DNA of 14,710 nt. It comes from Gracilaria caudata. Its lineage: Eukaryota > Rhodophyta > Florideophyceae > Gracilariales > Gracilariaceae. Below the pieces are notes generated by a model. That model had not been told where the DNA came from, searched no databases, and saw only the letters and a list, made by a program, of their open reading frames with translations. Both the position numbers and the translations under genes were made by a program. Below, piece after piece: positions 1 through 8,420 of this stretch (within the stretch, counting starts at the first letter, position 1; each line of letters starts with the position of its first letter). The stretch covers positions 1-14,710 of the forward strand of contig JASCIV010000673.1 in NCBI GenBank assembly GCA_030374735.1, written 5' to 3'.

Positions 1-240
1 AGTTAAAGCCTATAAAACACTTGTATTGTACTAGGCGCCAATGTTTACGCCGACATGCTGTTTTGTCATTTTCGCAACATGTTAACATGTTGACATGTTG
101 CTAACCTGATAACCCTTGATTCCGTCTGTAAGTTATCCGGCAAGTACGCGTCAGTTTTGATTTACGTAATACACGTAAACTATTACTAGAAGCAGATGGA
201 TTAAAACATCTCTAACGTATGACGTGTTTATTGCAAACAA
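1..240. other. Non-coding left edge with 8-bp triplet repeat
   Basis: I see no credible gene here. The only clear structure is three consecutive 8-mers at 76-99 (AACATGTT, AACATGTT, GACATGTT), which place the palindrome ACATGT at 77, 85 and 93, one copy every 8 bp. This could be a small cluster of protein-binding sites or simple-sequence expansion. The sequence alone does not decide between these. Confidence 0.5.
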
Positions 241-522
241 TTAAAAAATAGGATTTGCAGTTCTGTCTGAAAAAGGCAGAAGTGCACAATACGCGTTTTC
301 CCGCATCTCCCAGCAGAGTAGCATTTTGGTTCTCTGGCAGACCAGATGTAACTGTTTCTGGGACCACACACAAAACGCAAAATACTCATCTGTCTTGAAC
401 TTTGGCAAGCTCACTTCTGACGAACACGCGCCTATAACCCTCTCGACAACGTCCACAGCACTGCGTCTACCACTTTGAGACGATTGGCTGACTTGATTTG
501 TCAACCACTCCACCAAATGCAT
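241..522 (-). CDS. Small hypothetical ORF, 93 aa, doubtful
   Basis: This is an uninterrupted minus-strand ORF with an ATG at 520-522. The predicted product is mostly hydrophilic in its first half (Ser/Arg/Val rich) and has five cysteines, with no signal peptide and no membrane segment. I do not recognise a family. It stands alone, far from the next gene, and has no paralogue in the window that would support it. An overlapping plus-strand ORF (498-761) is no better supported. It could be a real small gene, a terminal exon or chance. Confidence 0.25.
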   Translation of the reverse strand: MHLVEWLTNQVSQSSQSGRRSAVDVVERVIGACSSEVSLPKFKTDEYFAFCVWSQKQLHLVCQRTKMLLCWEMRENAYCALLPFSDRTANPIF

Positions 523-1211
523 TTGCGTATGTATTTAAAGCGAAAGTAAACATTTTGCACCATTTATTCACTGCGAGGTTTATTGCCTCTGTCGCACACG
601 TGAAGGAGGGAGGGCTTCACATTGGGACTCCCGATTCGGGAGGCGTTCACTTGCCAACGCGAGAAAACGCTTATGCAGTTACGCATCCTACGAAGAATCT
701 GTTACCAACGGTTATGCATTCTACGAAGTATCCATTGCTGACAACAAGCCACGATCATTAGCTGTGCCCTGCTGTGAGCGGAAACCCCTTTTTTGTTCGG
801 GGGCAGTGTAAGCTAGCAAGGTGGAGTTGCTCTTTGTAATGCAAGCATGACACATCGCAAACGTGTGCTTTCAAAATCGCTCTCCCCATTAGACTGCGCC
901 TCAGAAGAGAAAGAGTTATTGGGGTTCGTCACATCTCACACTATGCACGTCTTTTACATCGATATCTAACATAGAACTATCTTTCTGCACCGCGTTCGCA
1001 AACAGGGCCACGGCAAAGGAAGCCAGCTATAAATTAAGAAACATACAAGAGCAAAAAAGCTTCAGTCATCCCAGCGTTTTGCTGCTCAAATAACATCGTG
1101 ACGGCGCGATGCCTGAGCAGGCTCGATGGAGATTATTCGCAACTGGGTTGCAGTTTGTATAACTTTGGTCCTGAAGAACAGAACTTGCCTCAGGATAAGC
1201 CGTCCATTTCT
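523..1211. other. Intergenic stretch without confident gene
   Basis: No convincing coding sequence is seen on either strand. It contains one imperfect 33-bp tandem duplication (678-743, listed separately). It lies downstream of the minus-strand gene that ends at 1212, so its right part should hold the 3' UTR and the polyadenylation region of that gene. I could not pick a definite poly(A) signal. Confidence 0.4.
678..743. repeat. Imperfect 33-bp tandem duplication
   Basis: Two adjacent 33-nt units, 678-710 and 711-743, match at about 24 of 33 positions and share the core CTACGAAG. Because the unit is a multiple of three, a plus-strand ORF across it (498-761) reads as an 11-residue peptide repeat, THPTKNL then MHSTKYP. 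That ORF is otherwise unsupported, so I call only the DNA repeat. Confidence 0.55.
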
Positions 1212-3329
1212 CTAGCGCCAATTGAAATCCTTCAACGTGCGAAAAGATCCGTTCTGCGACGTGAGACGTTGTTTCAAGTGCGCGACAATCTCGCTCCGTT
1301 TGCGTGTATCCTTCCACGAACTTAGCACATGTCCATGTTCATGCCCATCGCCATACGAAACTCGAACACATGACGCCATGCAGCCGCCCTTTGTCAAGGT
1401 TACCACAAGAAATATCTTTACGTCATGCTCCTCCTCACGAATCTGGGTGACTAACGTTGCCTTCTTCAGCTTTTCGACGAAACCCTTGTCCACTTCGACA
1501 GCTTGTCCGTCTAGCAGCAGATCTTCCACCCGCCAAAGCACGTTGCCGAGCGCTTCCCCGGCACGAAGGGCCTGCTTGTAGTCCTTGACAAGCTCAACAC
1601 CCTCCAGGTCGTCATCGTAAATTGTCAGATGAGAGCAATCGCGTCTACCGCTCTTGACCCATGAGAGATCCTCCATGGGGGTTTCAAGGATGACGCTAGC
1701 CCTGCCAGTGCGAACGACACCATCGGCCCAAGACCTGAGCCGCACGAGATCATCAATAAAGGTAGTTCGAGTAGGATCCAAATAGCGATCGCACCCGCGT
1801 CCACGCACGAGCTCGGAAATGGTGAGGAAGCTTTCGACGGGAGTGCGCGTGACTACGAGATGTTGTAGCATGTCCACCTCGTCGCGCCAGTCGTTCGTGA
1901 TACCGGGGCCGATCTTTGCACAGGCCTGCTCGAGGCGCAGCCACAAACGATCAGCCTCCGTGCCGTTGACACGCGAACGGATCGTCGGGAAGACGAGGTA
2001 TGGGACGAGACCCAACGCGATCCAGCTGTAGTCGCCACGGTAGACCTGCTTGTCGATCCACAGCGAAATATACTTAACGCCGGTCATAAGAGCGCAGCGT
2101 TTGGCTTCTCGGTAGACATCTCTCCAGTCCGAATCAAGCATCCCCATGTCTTTCCGACCTCGGTACTCGGGTTCTTCATAGCAAGTGCAACTCGTACGGG
2201 AGTTGCTTCGAGCGCATGTCTTCATTATTCTACCACCCTCAGAGTTTGTCTGATGCTTGTAAGACACGCACATGTACATGACCTCATCGGAAAGCTCTGT
2301 TTGGCGACCTTGTTTGATTGTGCAACCAACTTCTGCGAGAAACCGCTCTTCCTCATGAGGAAGAGTAACGTCATAAATATCACCGAGACCACGCATGACG
2401 ACCCTTCTGAGCTCCCCAGAGAGCTGAGTGGCAGCCGCCATAGGGTACGCATTGTGTACTCGCCCCTTCTCAATGATTCTTTGCAGATGATCAAGGAACT
2501 GCTTGGAGCTAGCAACATACTCTTTAAACTGGATGGAACCGGTGTAGAGCTTAGATCGATAGAGGACGCCATAACGATGAATGTGGGCGGCGGAGGTAAC
2601 CTTTCCATATGCTGCAAAGCGTTCCCTGATCAACGTAACAGCATCCGTTAGAAAGTCCAAGCCAAGGATGCGGTCCTCCTCGAAAACGAGGGTGACGTAT
2701 CGTGAAAAAGAGGCCTCAAGGATGTTCTCGGGGCGTTCAAAAATGCCGGCGATGTTCATGACGGCAATCGTTGCCATGTAGACTAAGTTAATACTTGCCA
2801 GAACAGTCAAATTGTAACACCATCTCCATATATTGGCCAAGGTAGCGGGGAAGAAGAACCATGCTTCGAAGATCGAGAAATAAATCCAGCAAGTACCGTA
2901 GGTCCTCAACAGGAACAAACAATCGAGGTCAAACTCAAGAGGGTGACAGAGAAAGATGACGATGACTATCGCGGCTATATCAGGTAAAACTTCCGTCCAG
3001 TTGCATGTCGTGACATTACCGACGACCTTTGCGAACCATGCAAAGCAGGCGATGTAGCAGGTGCCAACATAGCACGTTTCATGAAGATTCCCAATTTGTC
3101 TCAAATCTGCAGGCTGCCTGACTCCGGAATACAATGTCATGAGGACCACTAAACAGGATGTCATAGTTCTATCCACAATAGATGGAATGACTTCAGTGTC
3201 TTGCAACTTCCCAAAAGGTATCACATACATTATAGCGATGAGACCGAAGGCCGAGAGAAAAAGGTATTGGTAGGTGAAAGACACCCGATTCCACGATCGC
3301 GACCTGCGATAACTGCGAGAGCTCCGCAT
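1212..3329 (-). CDS. Six-TM membrane protein with HET-like soluble region, 705 aa
   Basis: A single uninterrupted reading frame, by far the longest in the window. I start at the ATG at 3327-3329 because the upstream extension to 3383 begins with TTG. After an Arg/Ser-rich N-terminus come six hydrophobic segments, at about residues 17-38, 55-70, 86-104, 114-130, 143-163 and 173-196. The rest, about 200-705, is soluble. Residues 350-357 (VMYMCVSY) and 403-427 (DVYREAKR... then YISLWIDKQ) resemble the order of two HET-domain motifs, 'Y-x-LSY-x-WG' and 'a-r-x-lG-x-x-YlWiD-x-lC'. The Trp-Gly and the Cys are missing, so this is a weak structural guess. If it holds, the protein would be a membrane-anchored signalling or self-recognition protein. 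The last 14 codons recur at 14544-14585. Function unknown; the gene itself is confident. Confidence 0.8.
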   Translation of the reverse strand: MRSSRSYRRSRSWNRVSFTYQYLFLSAFGLIAIMYVIPFGKLQDTEVIPSIVDRTMTSCLVVLMTLYSGVRQPADLRQIGNLHETCYVGTCYIACFAWFAKVVGNVTTCNWTEVLPDIAAIVIVIFLCHPLEFDLDCLFLLRTYGTCWIYFSIFEAWFFFPATLANIWRWCYNLTVLASINLVYMATIAVMNIAGIFERPENILEASFSRYVTLVFEEDRILGLDFLTDAVTLIRERFAAYGKVTSAAHIHRYGVLYRSKLYTGSIQFKEYVASSKQFLDHLQRIIEKGRVHNAYPMAAATQLSGELRRVVMRGLGDIYDVTLPHEEERFLAEVGCTIKQGRQTELSDEVMYMCVSYKHQTNSEGGRIMKTCARSNSRTSCTCYEEPEYRGRKDMGMLDSDWRDVYREAKRCALMTGVKYISLWIDKQVYRGDYSWIALGLVPYLVFPTIRSRVNGTEADRLWLRLEQACAKIGPGITNDWRDEVDMLQHLVVTRTPVESFLTISELVRGRGCDRYLDPTRTTFIDDLVRLRSWADGVVRTGRASVILETPMEDLSWVKSGRRDCSHLTIYDDDLEGVELVKDYKQALRAGEALGNVLWRVEDLLLDGQAVEVDKGFVEKLKKATLVTQIREEEHDVKIFLVVTLTKGGCMASCVRVSYGDGHEHGHVLSSWKDTRKRSEIVAHLKQRLTSQNGSFRTLKDFNWR
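1216..1257 (-). repeat. Copy 1 of repeat encoding a shared C-terminal peptide
   Basis: These 42 nt match 14544-14585 at 38 positions, in the same orientation. On the minus strand they encode the end of the 705-aa protein (QNGSFRTLKDFNWR, then stop). The other copy reads QNGCFRALKDFNWR and continues without the stop. Similarity fades quickly outside the core. Confidence 0.7.
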
Positions 3330-3660
3330 TGTAGAGATGAATGAGTCCGGACATGAGGGACAGAGACCTTGCGCGTTTGGCAAGTGGAATACATGGAGGT
3401 TGACGTTGGAAGTTTAGAAAAAGGGACAACGTACGCGACCGATCTGCTCTCGTTGTCGCGATAATAAGGTCATTGCTGTGTACGATGGTAGCGTTCCTTT
3501 GCAAAACCGGGGTGCTAAAGTCGTGGTCTCAACAACATTGAACGTTGCACATCAGGTCTTCTTTCATGACGATGCGCCAAGTGTCTCGCAGTGAGGTGTA
3601 AATTTGTGCATTTTCGTCACTAGTATCTAACGCTTGTCTAAATTATGTTGCAGCTCTTCC
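3330..3660. other. 5' flank of the 705-aa gene
   Basis: This is the upstream region of the minus-strand 705-aa gene. It has several overlapping minus-strand ORFs (for example 3193-3504) that I regard as chance or leader sequence, because they lack recognisable domains and overlap the gene in another frame. I saw no definite TATA box. Confidence 0.35.
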
Positions 3661-4280
3661 CCGAGGAATGACACAAAGGGTGCTGATGCACAGGCGCATG
3701 GAACGGCTGCTCATTGCCGTTGTGAGGACCAGAGAGTGGAGAGGCATATCTATGGAACGGCGAACTGCCATTGCTCGTGGTCGCGCGCTCTGCATGCATC
3801 TGGTGATCAGAGCCAGAGAAAGTGGCGTGGGGTTTGTGACTTCTGCACGCTAGCATATACTCCGGGGTAGGATGCACCGCCTCTCACCTTCTGCACGCTC
3901 GGCTGGGGCCATCGTCGCTCCAGTCGTTCCGCCATCGACGTTGCAGCGAGATCGCATGCTTTTCTTGCCAACGCCGCCCTGAACGCCTCCGTTAAGCTTC
4001 CTGCCACTGGTCCTGGCGCCTACCCGTCAGAGCTTCTCATGCGCCTTTCCGAGCGTATCGCCATTGCGTACAGCAACCTCGAGCTGTGGCTGAGGCGCGG
4101 AGAGTGTCACGAGCGGCGTCTGTCAAGATCTTGTGTCGTGAAAATCTACGTTTGCGGTTGTACGTACTTCGCACAATAGCAGAGCCTAGCGGAGAGGTCA
4201 CACGCCGCCTCTTGCTGGGCTTAGTGTTTGCAAGCGCCGCGATTAACGAGGAAAACGTCGATATCGGTGTCATCACGTGA
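3661..4280 (+). pseudogene. Possible decayed coding sequence, plus strand, unidentified
   Basis: Several short open stretches on the plus strand read like parts of one protein broken by stops and frame changes. One around 3668-3853 is Arg-rich (RMERLLIAVV, then RRTAIARGRAL). One around 3900-4170 contains ELLMRLSERIAIAYSNLE. A third, 4086-4280, has TIAEPSGEVTRRLLLGLVF and ends at a TGA. The regular hydrophobic spacing suggests helical protein sequence, but I do not recognise a family. Overlapping minus-strand ORFs look less protein-like. This may be part of the same mobile-element debris as the neighbour at 4308-5150. Confidence 0.25.
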
Positions 4281-4307
4281 AACTCTCTGTGGGACACACA
4301 TTGGGCC

Positions 4308-5150
4308 TCATTTCTTGGTCAGTCTCTTGATCACACCTGTAACTTTGGCATCCTCACATGGATCGGCAAACCTACGCCAGAGCCTGCATACGCAGAACAT
4401 TCTGTCTGTAGTCATGCAACGGTAGCCGCTCCTTGCACAGCTTCTTATGCACGCGATCCGAGATACCCGCTCCAGACCGAATCTTCTCGGCATCTCTTAC
4501 GACGTACTGAGGCTTGAGAAAGGACAGCGCTTGAATGCCTTCCTTCCTTTGTCCTCACTGACAGACTTGGCGTCCTCAGAGAAATTGTACTCAAAGATGA
4601 GGTATACCGCGTCGGCACAGGCGACAGGGCTTGGTGTTGATGCGAGGCTTGAACCAGATCGGCGAACATATCTTCTAACAGAGCGTCACGGAGCGCAGTG
4701 TAGTCGTTTCATGCTAAGGCCCAGTGAGTAAAGGAGGAAGCAGCACCAAATCGCGGTTGTGAGCGCGCTAGATGGCGCCAGGGACGGAGAATGTGCGGCA
4801 CCGGGCCAGAAAGGCCAACGAATCAAAGAGAAACGAAATGCGTCAAGAGAATTTCGAGCGCTAGCGCGCCAAACGCGTTGGTGAAGCGACCAGCCATGGA
4901 GCGATGAGTGTGGCCCACATGGAACGAGATCACGGCTTTGGCTGCCGAACGGGCGCCTCCGCGTGCACGTCGTAGTGCAACAGGCGCTGGAAAACGGCTC
5001 TGATGTTTCCGTTGTTGGTGGATGGCACGACGGGTGCATGACTGATGATGTCTGCGACAGAGTGATTCCGCCGTCGCTCATTAGATGCCTCCCGTGCACG
5101 TGGCCTCGTAGGACACGTCGGAGGCAGCGGGAGAGGATGTGCGCACTTGC
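4308..5150 (-). pseudogene. Decayed DUF7869-like (transposon-associated) gene
   Basis: On the minus strand, protein-like segments follow one another in the same direction but in changing frames. In order, they include NNGNIRAVFQRLLHYDVH (near 5010), SFHVGHTHRSMAGRFTNAFG (4904-4918 encodes VGHTH), DALLEDMFADLVQ (near 4660), DAVYLIFEYNFSEDAKS (near 4590), YVVRDAEKIRSGAGISDRVH (near 4480) and RFADPCEDAKVTGVIKRLTKK, ending at 4308. The VGHTH box followed by a D/G-x-x-F pattern is, from memory, typical of DUF7869 proteins, which are abundant in algal, oomycete and animal genomes and are associated with transposons. At least four frame changes and several stops separate the segments, so I call it a dead copy. 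The family assignment rests on one motif. Confidence 0.4.
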
Positions 5151-5352
5151 ACATAATTCTATTCTAGATCCAATTTAAAGCCGAAGTGCATGCTTTAATG
5201 AAATGGGATCTGGCAGGAACTCCTCAAGTCCTTTTCGTCAGAAGCAGGAGCGTTTGGTGTGCCATTGCGAATGGCGTCCTTGCTCGCACTTCATTACGTA
5301 CTTGCACAAGTGCAAAGCCTCAATACTATCGAGTTCCCAAGCACATGCCTTT
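5151..5352. other. 3' flank of the left six-cysteine gene
   Basis: No gene seen. The part next to 5353 is homologous, inverted, to the sequence just after the right six-cysteine gene (from 11017): both carry GCATGTG followed by a G-rich stretch, and then a TTGCA-TTGT segment. The inverted duplication therefore extends about 50 bp past the stop codons. Confidence 0.4.
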
Positions 5353-5769
5353 TCAAGAGCAGTGATTAAGAAAGACGTCATTAGTACCCAAAGAAAGCTC
5401 TCCTGTTTCAATATCCTTCGGTACGCCTCGCAGTCTGCAATAATGATCACGATCATTGAACTTAAGAGGTTCCGAGTCTGCCGCTCCAGAAGCTCCACAC
5501 GATGATGAATCTTGTGCGTTTTCCCAAACAATAAATCCACCCGTTACGTTCATTCGACTCTTCTCATCACCGACTACGGTTACTACGACAGTCGGGAAGG
5601 ACTCCTTCTTTATGGCCGTCACACCAAGATAGCACGAAGCTGGTATCCCGTTTTCACTGAAGCACGCCACCCACACAGGCGACATTATGCATGTCACCGT
5701 TAAACACATTGCACGGGAGACCAAAACCACCCATAGAACCAATCGCAGCACAAACGAATAACCAATCAT
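5353..5769 (-). CDS. Small secreted six-cysteine protein, left copy, 138 aa
   Basis: The reading frame is intact. I choose the ATG at 5767-5769 because the paralogue at 10597 has its only upstream-compatible ATG at exactly the same aligned position, and both start with a signal peptide (residues 1 to about 22: MIGYSFVLRL, hydrophobic core, then SRAM). The mature part has six cysteines at 27, 36, 46, 91, 111 and 137, all conserved in the paralogue, so three disulfides are likely. Other shared blocks are LTVTC, CF-x-ENG, GF-x-VWE-x-A-x-DSS and HYCRL. The family is unknown to me. The gene is divergent from the broken metallopeptidase at 6559, separated by about 790 bp that contains conserved elements. 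An in-frame upstream ATG (5817) is possible but would place a polar stretch before the signal peptide. Confidence 0.75.
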   Translation of the reverse strand: MIGYSFVLRLVLWVVLVSRAMCLTVTCIMSPVWVACFSENGIPASCYLGVTAIKKESFPTVVVTVVGDEKSRMNVTGGFIVWENAQDSSSCGASGAADSEPLKFNDRDHYCRLRGVPKDIETGELSLGTNDVFLNHCS

Positions 5770-6558
5770 GATAGAGTAAATACGTTTCACGACAGTACGA
5801 TATGATTCTCTTTTCAATTCCGTCGTCTTCGGAAACCAATCAAGCAGAGGTGTTAGTATTTGGGATTACGAGAGAAAGAGATAAACCTTCCGAAAGATCT
5901 GCAACCCATCACAACATTCAAATTGATGGCGCTGGCTCCCTGCCTCTTTTAGTACCATGCGAATTTGTGTTTCGACTTGCTGTTCTCACGTGGACCTTGA
6001 AGGCGTTTGCGCTTGTAAATCCAACCATCCTTAAAAGAAGACAGAGCGCTGCCTCTTATTGTCGTTCTGTAGCCAGTCGAACAGTTCTGTCCACTCATGA
6101 TCCGAATACCCTCGATACAAATATCCTTGCAAACCTGATGTCAGGATTATAGCATGTGTATTGCGTAGCACATTCCTCGAAATCTCGTCTCAGGCACGAC
6201 CCACGAATAATCTATTCTGGCTCTTCACAGAATAATATTATTATGCGATTCACTTGCTCGAAATCAATATTACGTAGAATTCACTACAACCCCTGCACTC
6301 CTGACGCGTTTGACGCCTCGTCGTAAGGCATGAGTTGCTTCCAACCATTTCCCATTGCGAAAATTGCGTCCTAAGAAATTCTATCAATGGGGTATAGTCT
6401 GACAACAGCTTTCCACTAACCTGCTTCTCTCGAACATTTAAACCGCCCTTTCTGGAGTTGAACGAGTCACCATTGTGTCTCTTCATCTTCGTGTTACATC
6501 GATCACATGTTTGTATCAGACTTCAGACCAACTTGAAGTTCCTCGTTACACCGCTGTC
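5770..6558. promoter_or_regulatory. Divergent intergenic region, left copy
   Basis: This 789-bp spacer lies between the divergent six-cysteine gene (minus) and the peptidase copy (plus). It is homologous, inverted, to 9814-10596. Conserved pieces are: about 50 bp before the six-cysteine ATG; a segment with CTTCCGAAA (near 5888); the 39-bp element at 5972-6010; and about 130 bp before the peptidase ATG, including TTTAAACCGCCCTTTCTGG (near 6437; right copy TTTAGGCCGTCACTTTCGGG). Such retention suggests promoter and UTR sequence for both genes. The AT palindrome AATAATATTATT (6231-6242) has no counterpart that I found. Confidence 0.55.
5972..6010. promoter_or_regulatory. 39-bp conserved intergenic element, left copy
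   Basis: These 39 nt (starting TCGACTTGCTGTTCTCACGT) match the reverse complement of 10339-10377 with only two differences, while the flanking intergenic DNA is much more diverged. The element sits at the corresponding place between the two divergent genes, about 200-240 bp from the six-cysteine gene's start in both copies. It is a candidate cis-regulatory element or a conserved untranslated segment. Confidence 0.5.
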
Positions 6559-7472
6559 ATGTCGTTTGGGAACTTGGCCCTACTCATTTTGGTGCTCTTC
6601 AACTTGTCACAAGCTCGTCGTCAATGTGCAAAGCAGGTCACAGTTTCGGGTAGGTATACCTGTAACGGGGTAGGCATTCCTTTGACTCGGGTAAACTTGG
6701 TACACAGAATTGGTTTCATGCGAACTCTCCTAGGGAATGCTACAACAGGCAAATAAGGATATTTTGAAATCAGTGGTGCTCCAGTCATCTTATCAGAAGG
6801 TACACCTTCTGGTGCAACAACACTTGCTGTCCATATATCGTATGAGTATTTTGACCCCGGCAATCAAGGCAAGCGGGCATTTCGTATCCTGTACTCTGGT
6901 ATCGACGATAAGGCCTGATACGCAGCACATACATGTGCTGCGTATCAGGCCTTTTATTCAGCAACATTAGATTACAAGAAAAGAGTAGGAAGCCTTCCGA
7001 CAAAACGATTTCTTGTCCGTGTAGATGAAAAAGTTGTAGGCCCGCCGTTTACCGAGTACACCACAGTGAAATCCAGTAAAGAATTCGAGTGGACCGTGAA
7101 AGCTGCTCAACATGAGCTTGCCCACGTTGTTCGCCATCACTTTGATGGTGATTTTGAGCACTTTGAGGAACATAGAGAACAATACAAGTGTGAAGAATGT
7201 CAAGACCATAACTGCGACACTATAACAAACGAAGGTTTTGCATTCAATGAGGGCTGGGCGATGTATTGGGCAAGTCAATGTGAGGGACCCGAGTTTGATG
7301 CAACAGCACGCATGGACAAGGCAGGAAACGTAGCTGCTGCTCTTCGAAATTTAAATTCATCTTGTGGTACGGGTGATTCGGGTATGGTGGAGTCCTTAGA
7401 AACAACCCAGGCCGCATTTACTCCTACACCCAGTTCGAAACCAAACACAATGAAATGTATTCTTGTCTATAG
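6559..7472 (+). pseudogene. Broken copy of the transthyretin-like/HELAH metallopeptidase
   Basis: This is an inverted paralogue of the intact gene at 8872-9813. It starts with the same signal peptide (MSFGNLALLILVLFNLSQA) and the same QC-x-KQ...SGR-x-TCNGVG-x-P domain start. Breaks: an in-frame TAA at 6754-6756 where the intact copy has Asp; a 21-bp palindrome (6910-6953) that replaces about 42 nt of coding sequence with 21 nt and brings an in-frame TGA (6916-6918); and a 1-nt deletion near 7397-7402, after which the ending (NNPG...YSC, stop at 7470-7472) is in another frame. The catalytic region is still perfect in frame: HELAH at 7111-7125 and NEGFAFNEGWAMYWASQC near 7230-7280. An AATAAA follows at 7554-7559. 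The frame from about 6955 to 7400 is open, so a truncated product cannot be excluded, but it would have no signal peptide. Confidence 0.85.
6910..6953. repeat. 21-bp perfect inverted repeat with 2-nt spacer
   Basis: The arms are 6910-6930 and 6933-6953, with AC between them. The right arm is native gene sequence: it reads C-A-A-Y-Q-A, as does the intact paralogue (9391-9413, minus). The left arm is an inverted copy of the right arm and has no counterpart in the paralogue. It supplies an in-frame TGA. This is the signature of a templated (strand-switch) mutation, not a terminator or binding site. Confidence 0.85.
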
Positions 7473-7553
7473 AAGAACCAAACGAGAAAACCGAACGAGG
7501 TATTGCGTATCTGCACAGAGATGGTTAGTACATCTTAGATTGATTTTCAGCTG

Positions 7554-7559
7554 AATAAA
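7554..7559 (+). promoter_or_regulatory. AATAAA poly(A) signal after the broken peptidase
   Basis: A canonical AATAAA lies about 80 bp after the last in-frame stop of the decayed peptidase copy. It is a plausible relic of its 3' end. Such hexamers occur often by chance in AT-rich DNA. Confidence 0.3.
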
Positions 7560-7649
7560 ATTTGAAGCACTTGTACGTGGGAGCTTGTGCAACAATCACT
7601 ATTCGCTGGGACGAAACGTCTTCACACCGGGTGAGAACTTAGGCATGAA

Positions 7650-8420
7650 TGGGAGTGCATAAGAGATTTTTGCATAAATGATAGAACTCGAAATGCAGGA
7701 AGGAGAGAAGCCAAATATTAATGCGAGAAACAACGCACACAAGTGCTACGAAGGAAAGGGAATGCTTGTAGCAGCTCCCAGAATTGTCTCAAAAGAGCTT
7801 GGAAACGAAGAAAATGCCCCGCCTTGCCTCGCTGCCTGGCACAATGAGTTTGAAGAAGGGCGTAATCCGGTATCGGAAGAACAGATTTTGTATTCTTGTA
7901 GCAAGGGGAATCCCTTCGATAGAATGTTGTTTCGCTTACCGCGTTGTGTACAAATTAGCGTGGACCCTTTTGGCCCTTACGGCGGCATGGATTGCTCACT
8001 TCGGCTTTCAGCGCCCACCTTCTAGCGAGAGCGTTGTGAGGCCGGAATCGTTGGAAACCTTTTGCACGATGACCTTGTTATAATAACGCTGCAGCGCATG
8101 CACGTGAACGGGCTACTTTTGATTCTCAAAGAACCCAGCCCCTTTTATTTGCACGGGCGTGTTCTGAACGATGCTTTCCGTACCCAAGGGTATCCCTCTT
8201 AGCCTGTGTGGGAATACCACCCAATCAGATTTGAAAAAGAATTCTACAAAGTTAGTAGCTTGGGGTGCTTCTCTTGTCCTGACTATTTGCCGCCTTCACT
8301 TACCAATATATTTCGTGCACACACATGAACAATTACCATATTTTTCACCGTGCGGGATCCCCTTCCCACTTCGAGATTGGTCCCAACTTGCTACAAAGCC
8401 ACAAGGCCATCCCTGTTAAT
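7650..8420 (-). pseudogene. Decayed copy of the six-cysteine-ectodomain membrane protein and its 5' flank
   Basis: Aligned in the same orientation to two separated parts of 11760-13850. Positions 7670-7795 match about 11765-11880, which encodes the last membrane helix of the intact gene (SIPLALVIVV...TCISSLVIRA). In the decayed copy the frame is broken by small insertions and a stop, but TSIP and CISS are still readable. Then about 900 nt of gene body are missing, and 7800-8130 match about 12765-13190 (the former start region and upstream DNA). A last block, near 8350-8415, matches 13780-13850. At the position of the intact copy's proposed ATG, after GCCAGGCAGCG, this copy has AGG. It is clearly dead as this gene. 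Confidence 0.65.

Noticed and set aside
1222..2651. Plus-strand ORFs of 119 and 132 aa
   Set aside because: Antisense shadows of the 705-aa gene.
3330..3383. TTG start giving a 723-aa form of the membrane protein
   Set aside because: A non-ATG start is not expected in a eukaryotic gene, and an ATG lies 18 codons downstream before the first helix.
6910..6953. Hairpin as a transcription terminator or miRNA precursor
   Set aside because: The window is eukaryotic, and the right arm is ordinary coding sequence of the paralogue, so a templated mutation explains it better; the 2-nt loop does not fit a miRNA precursor.
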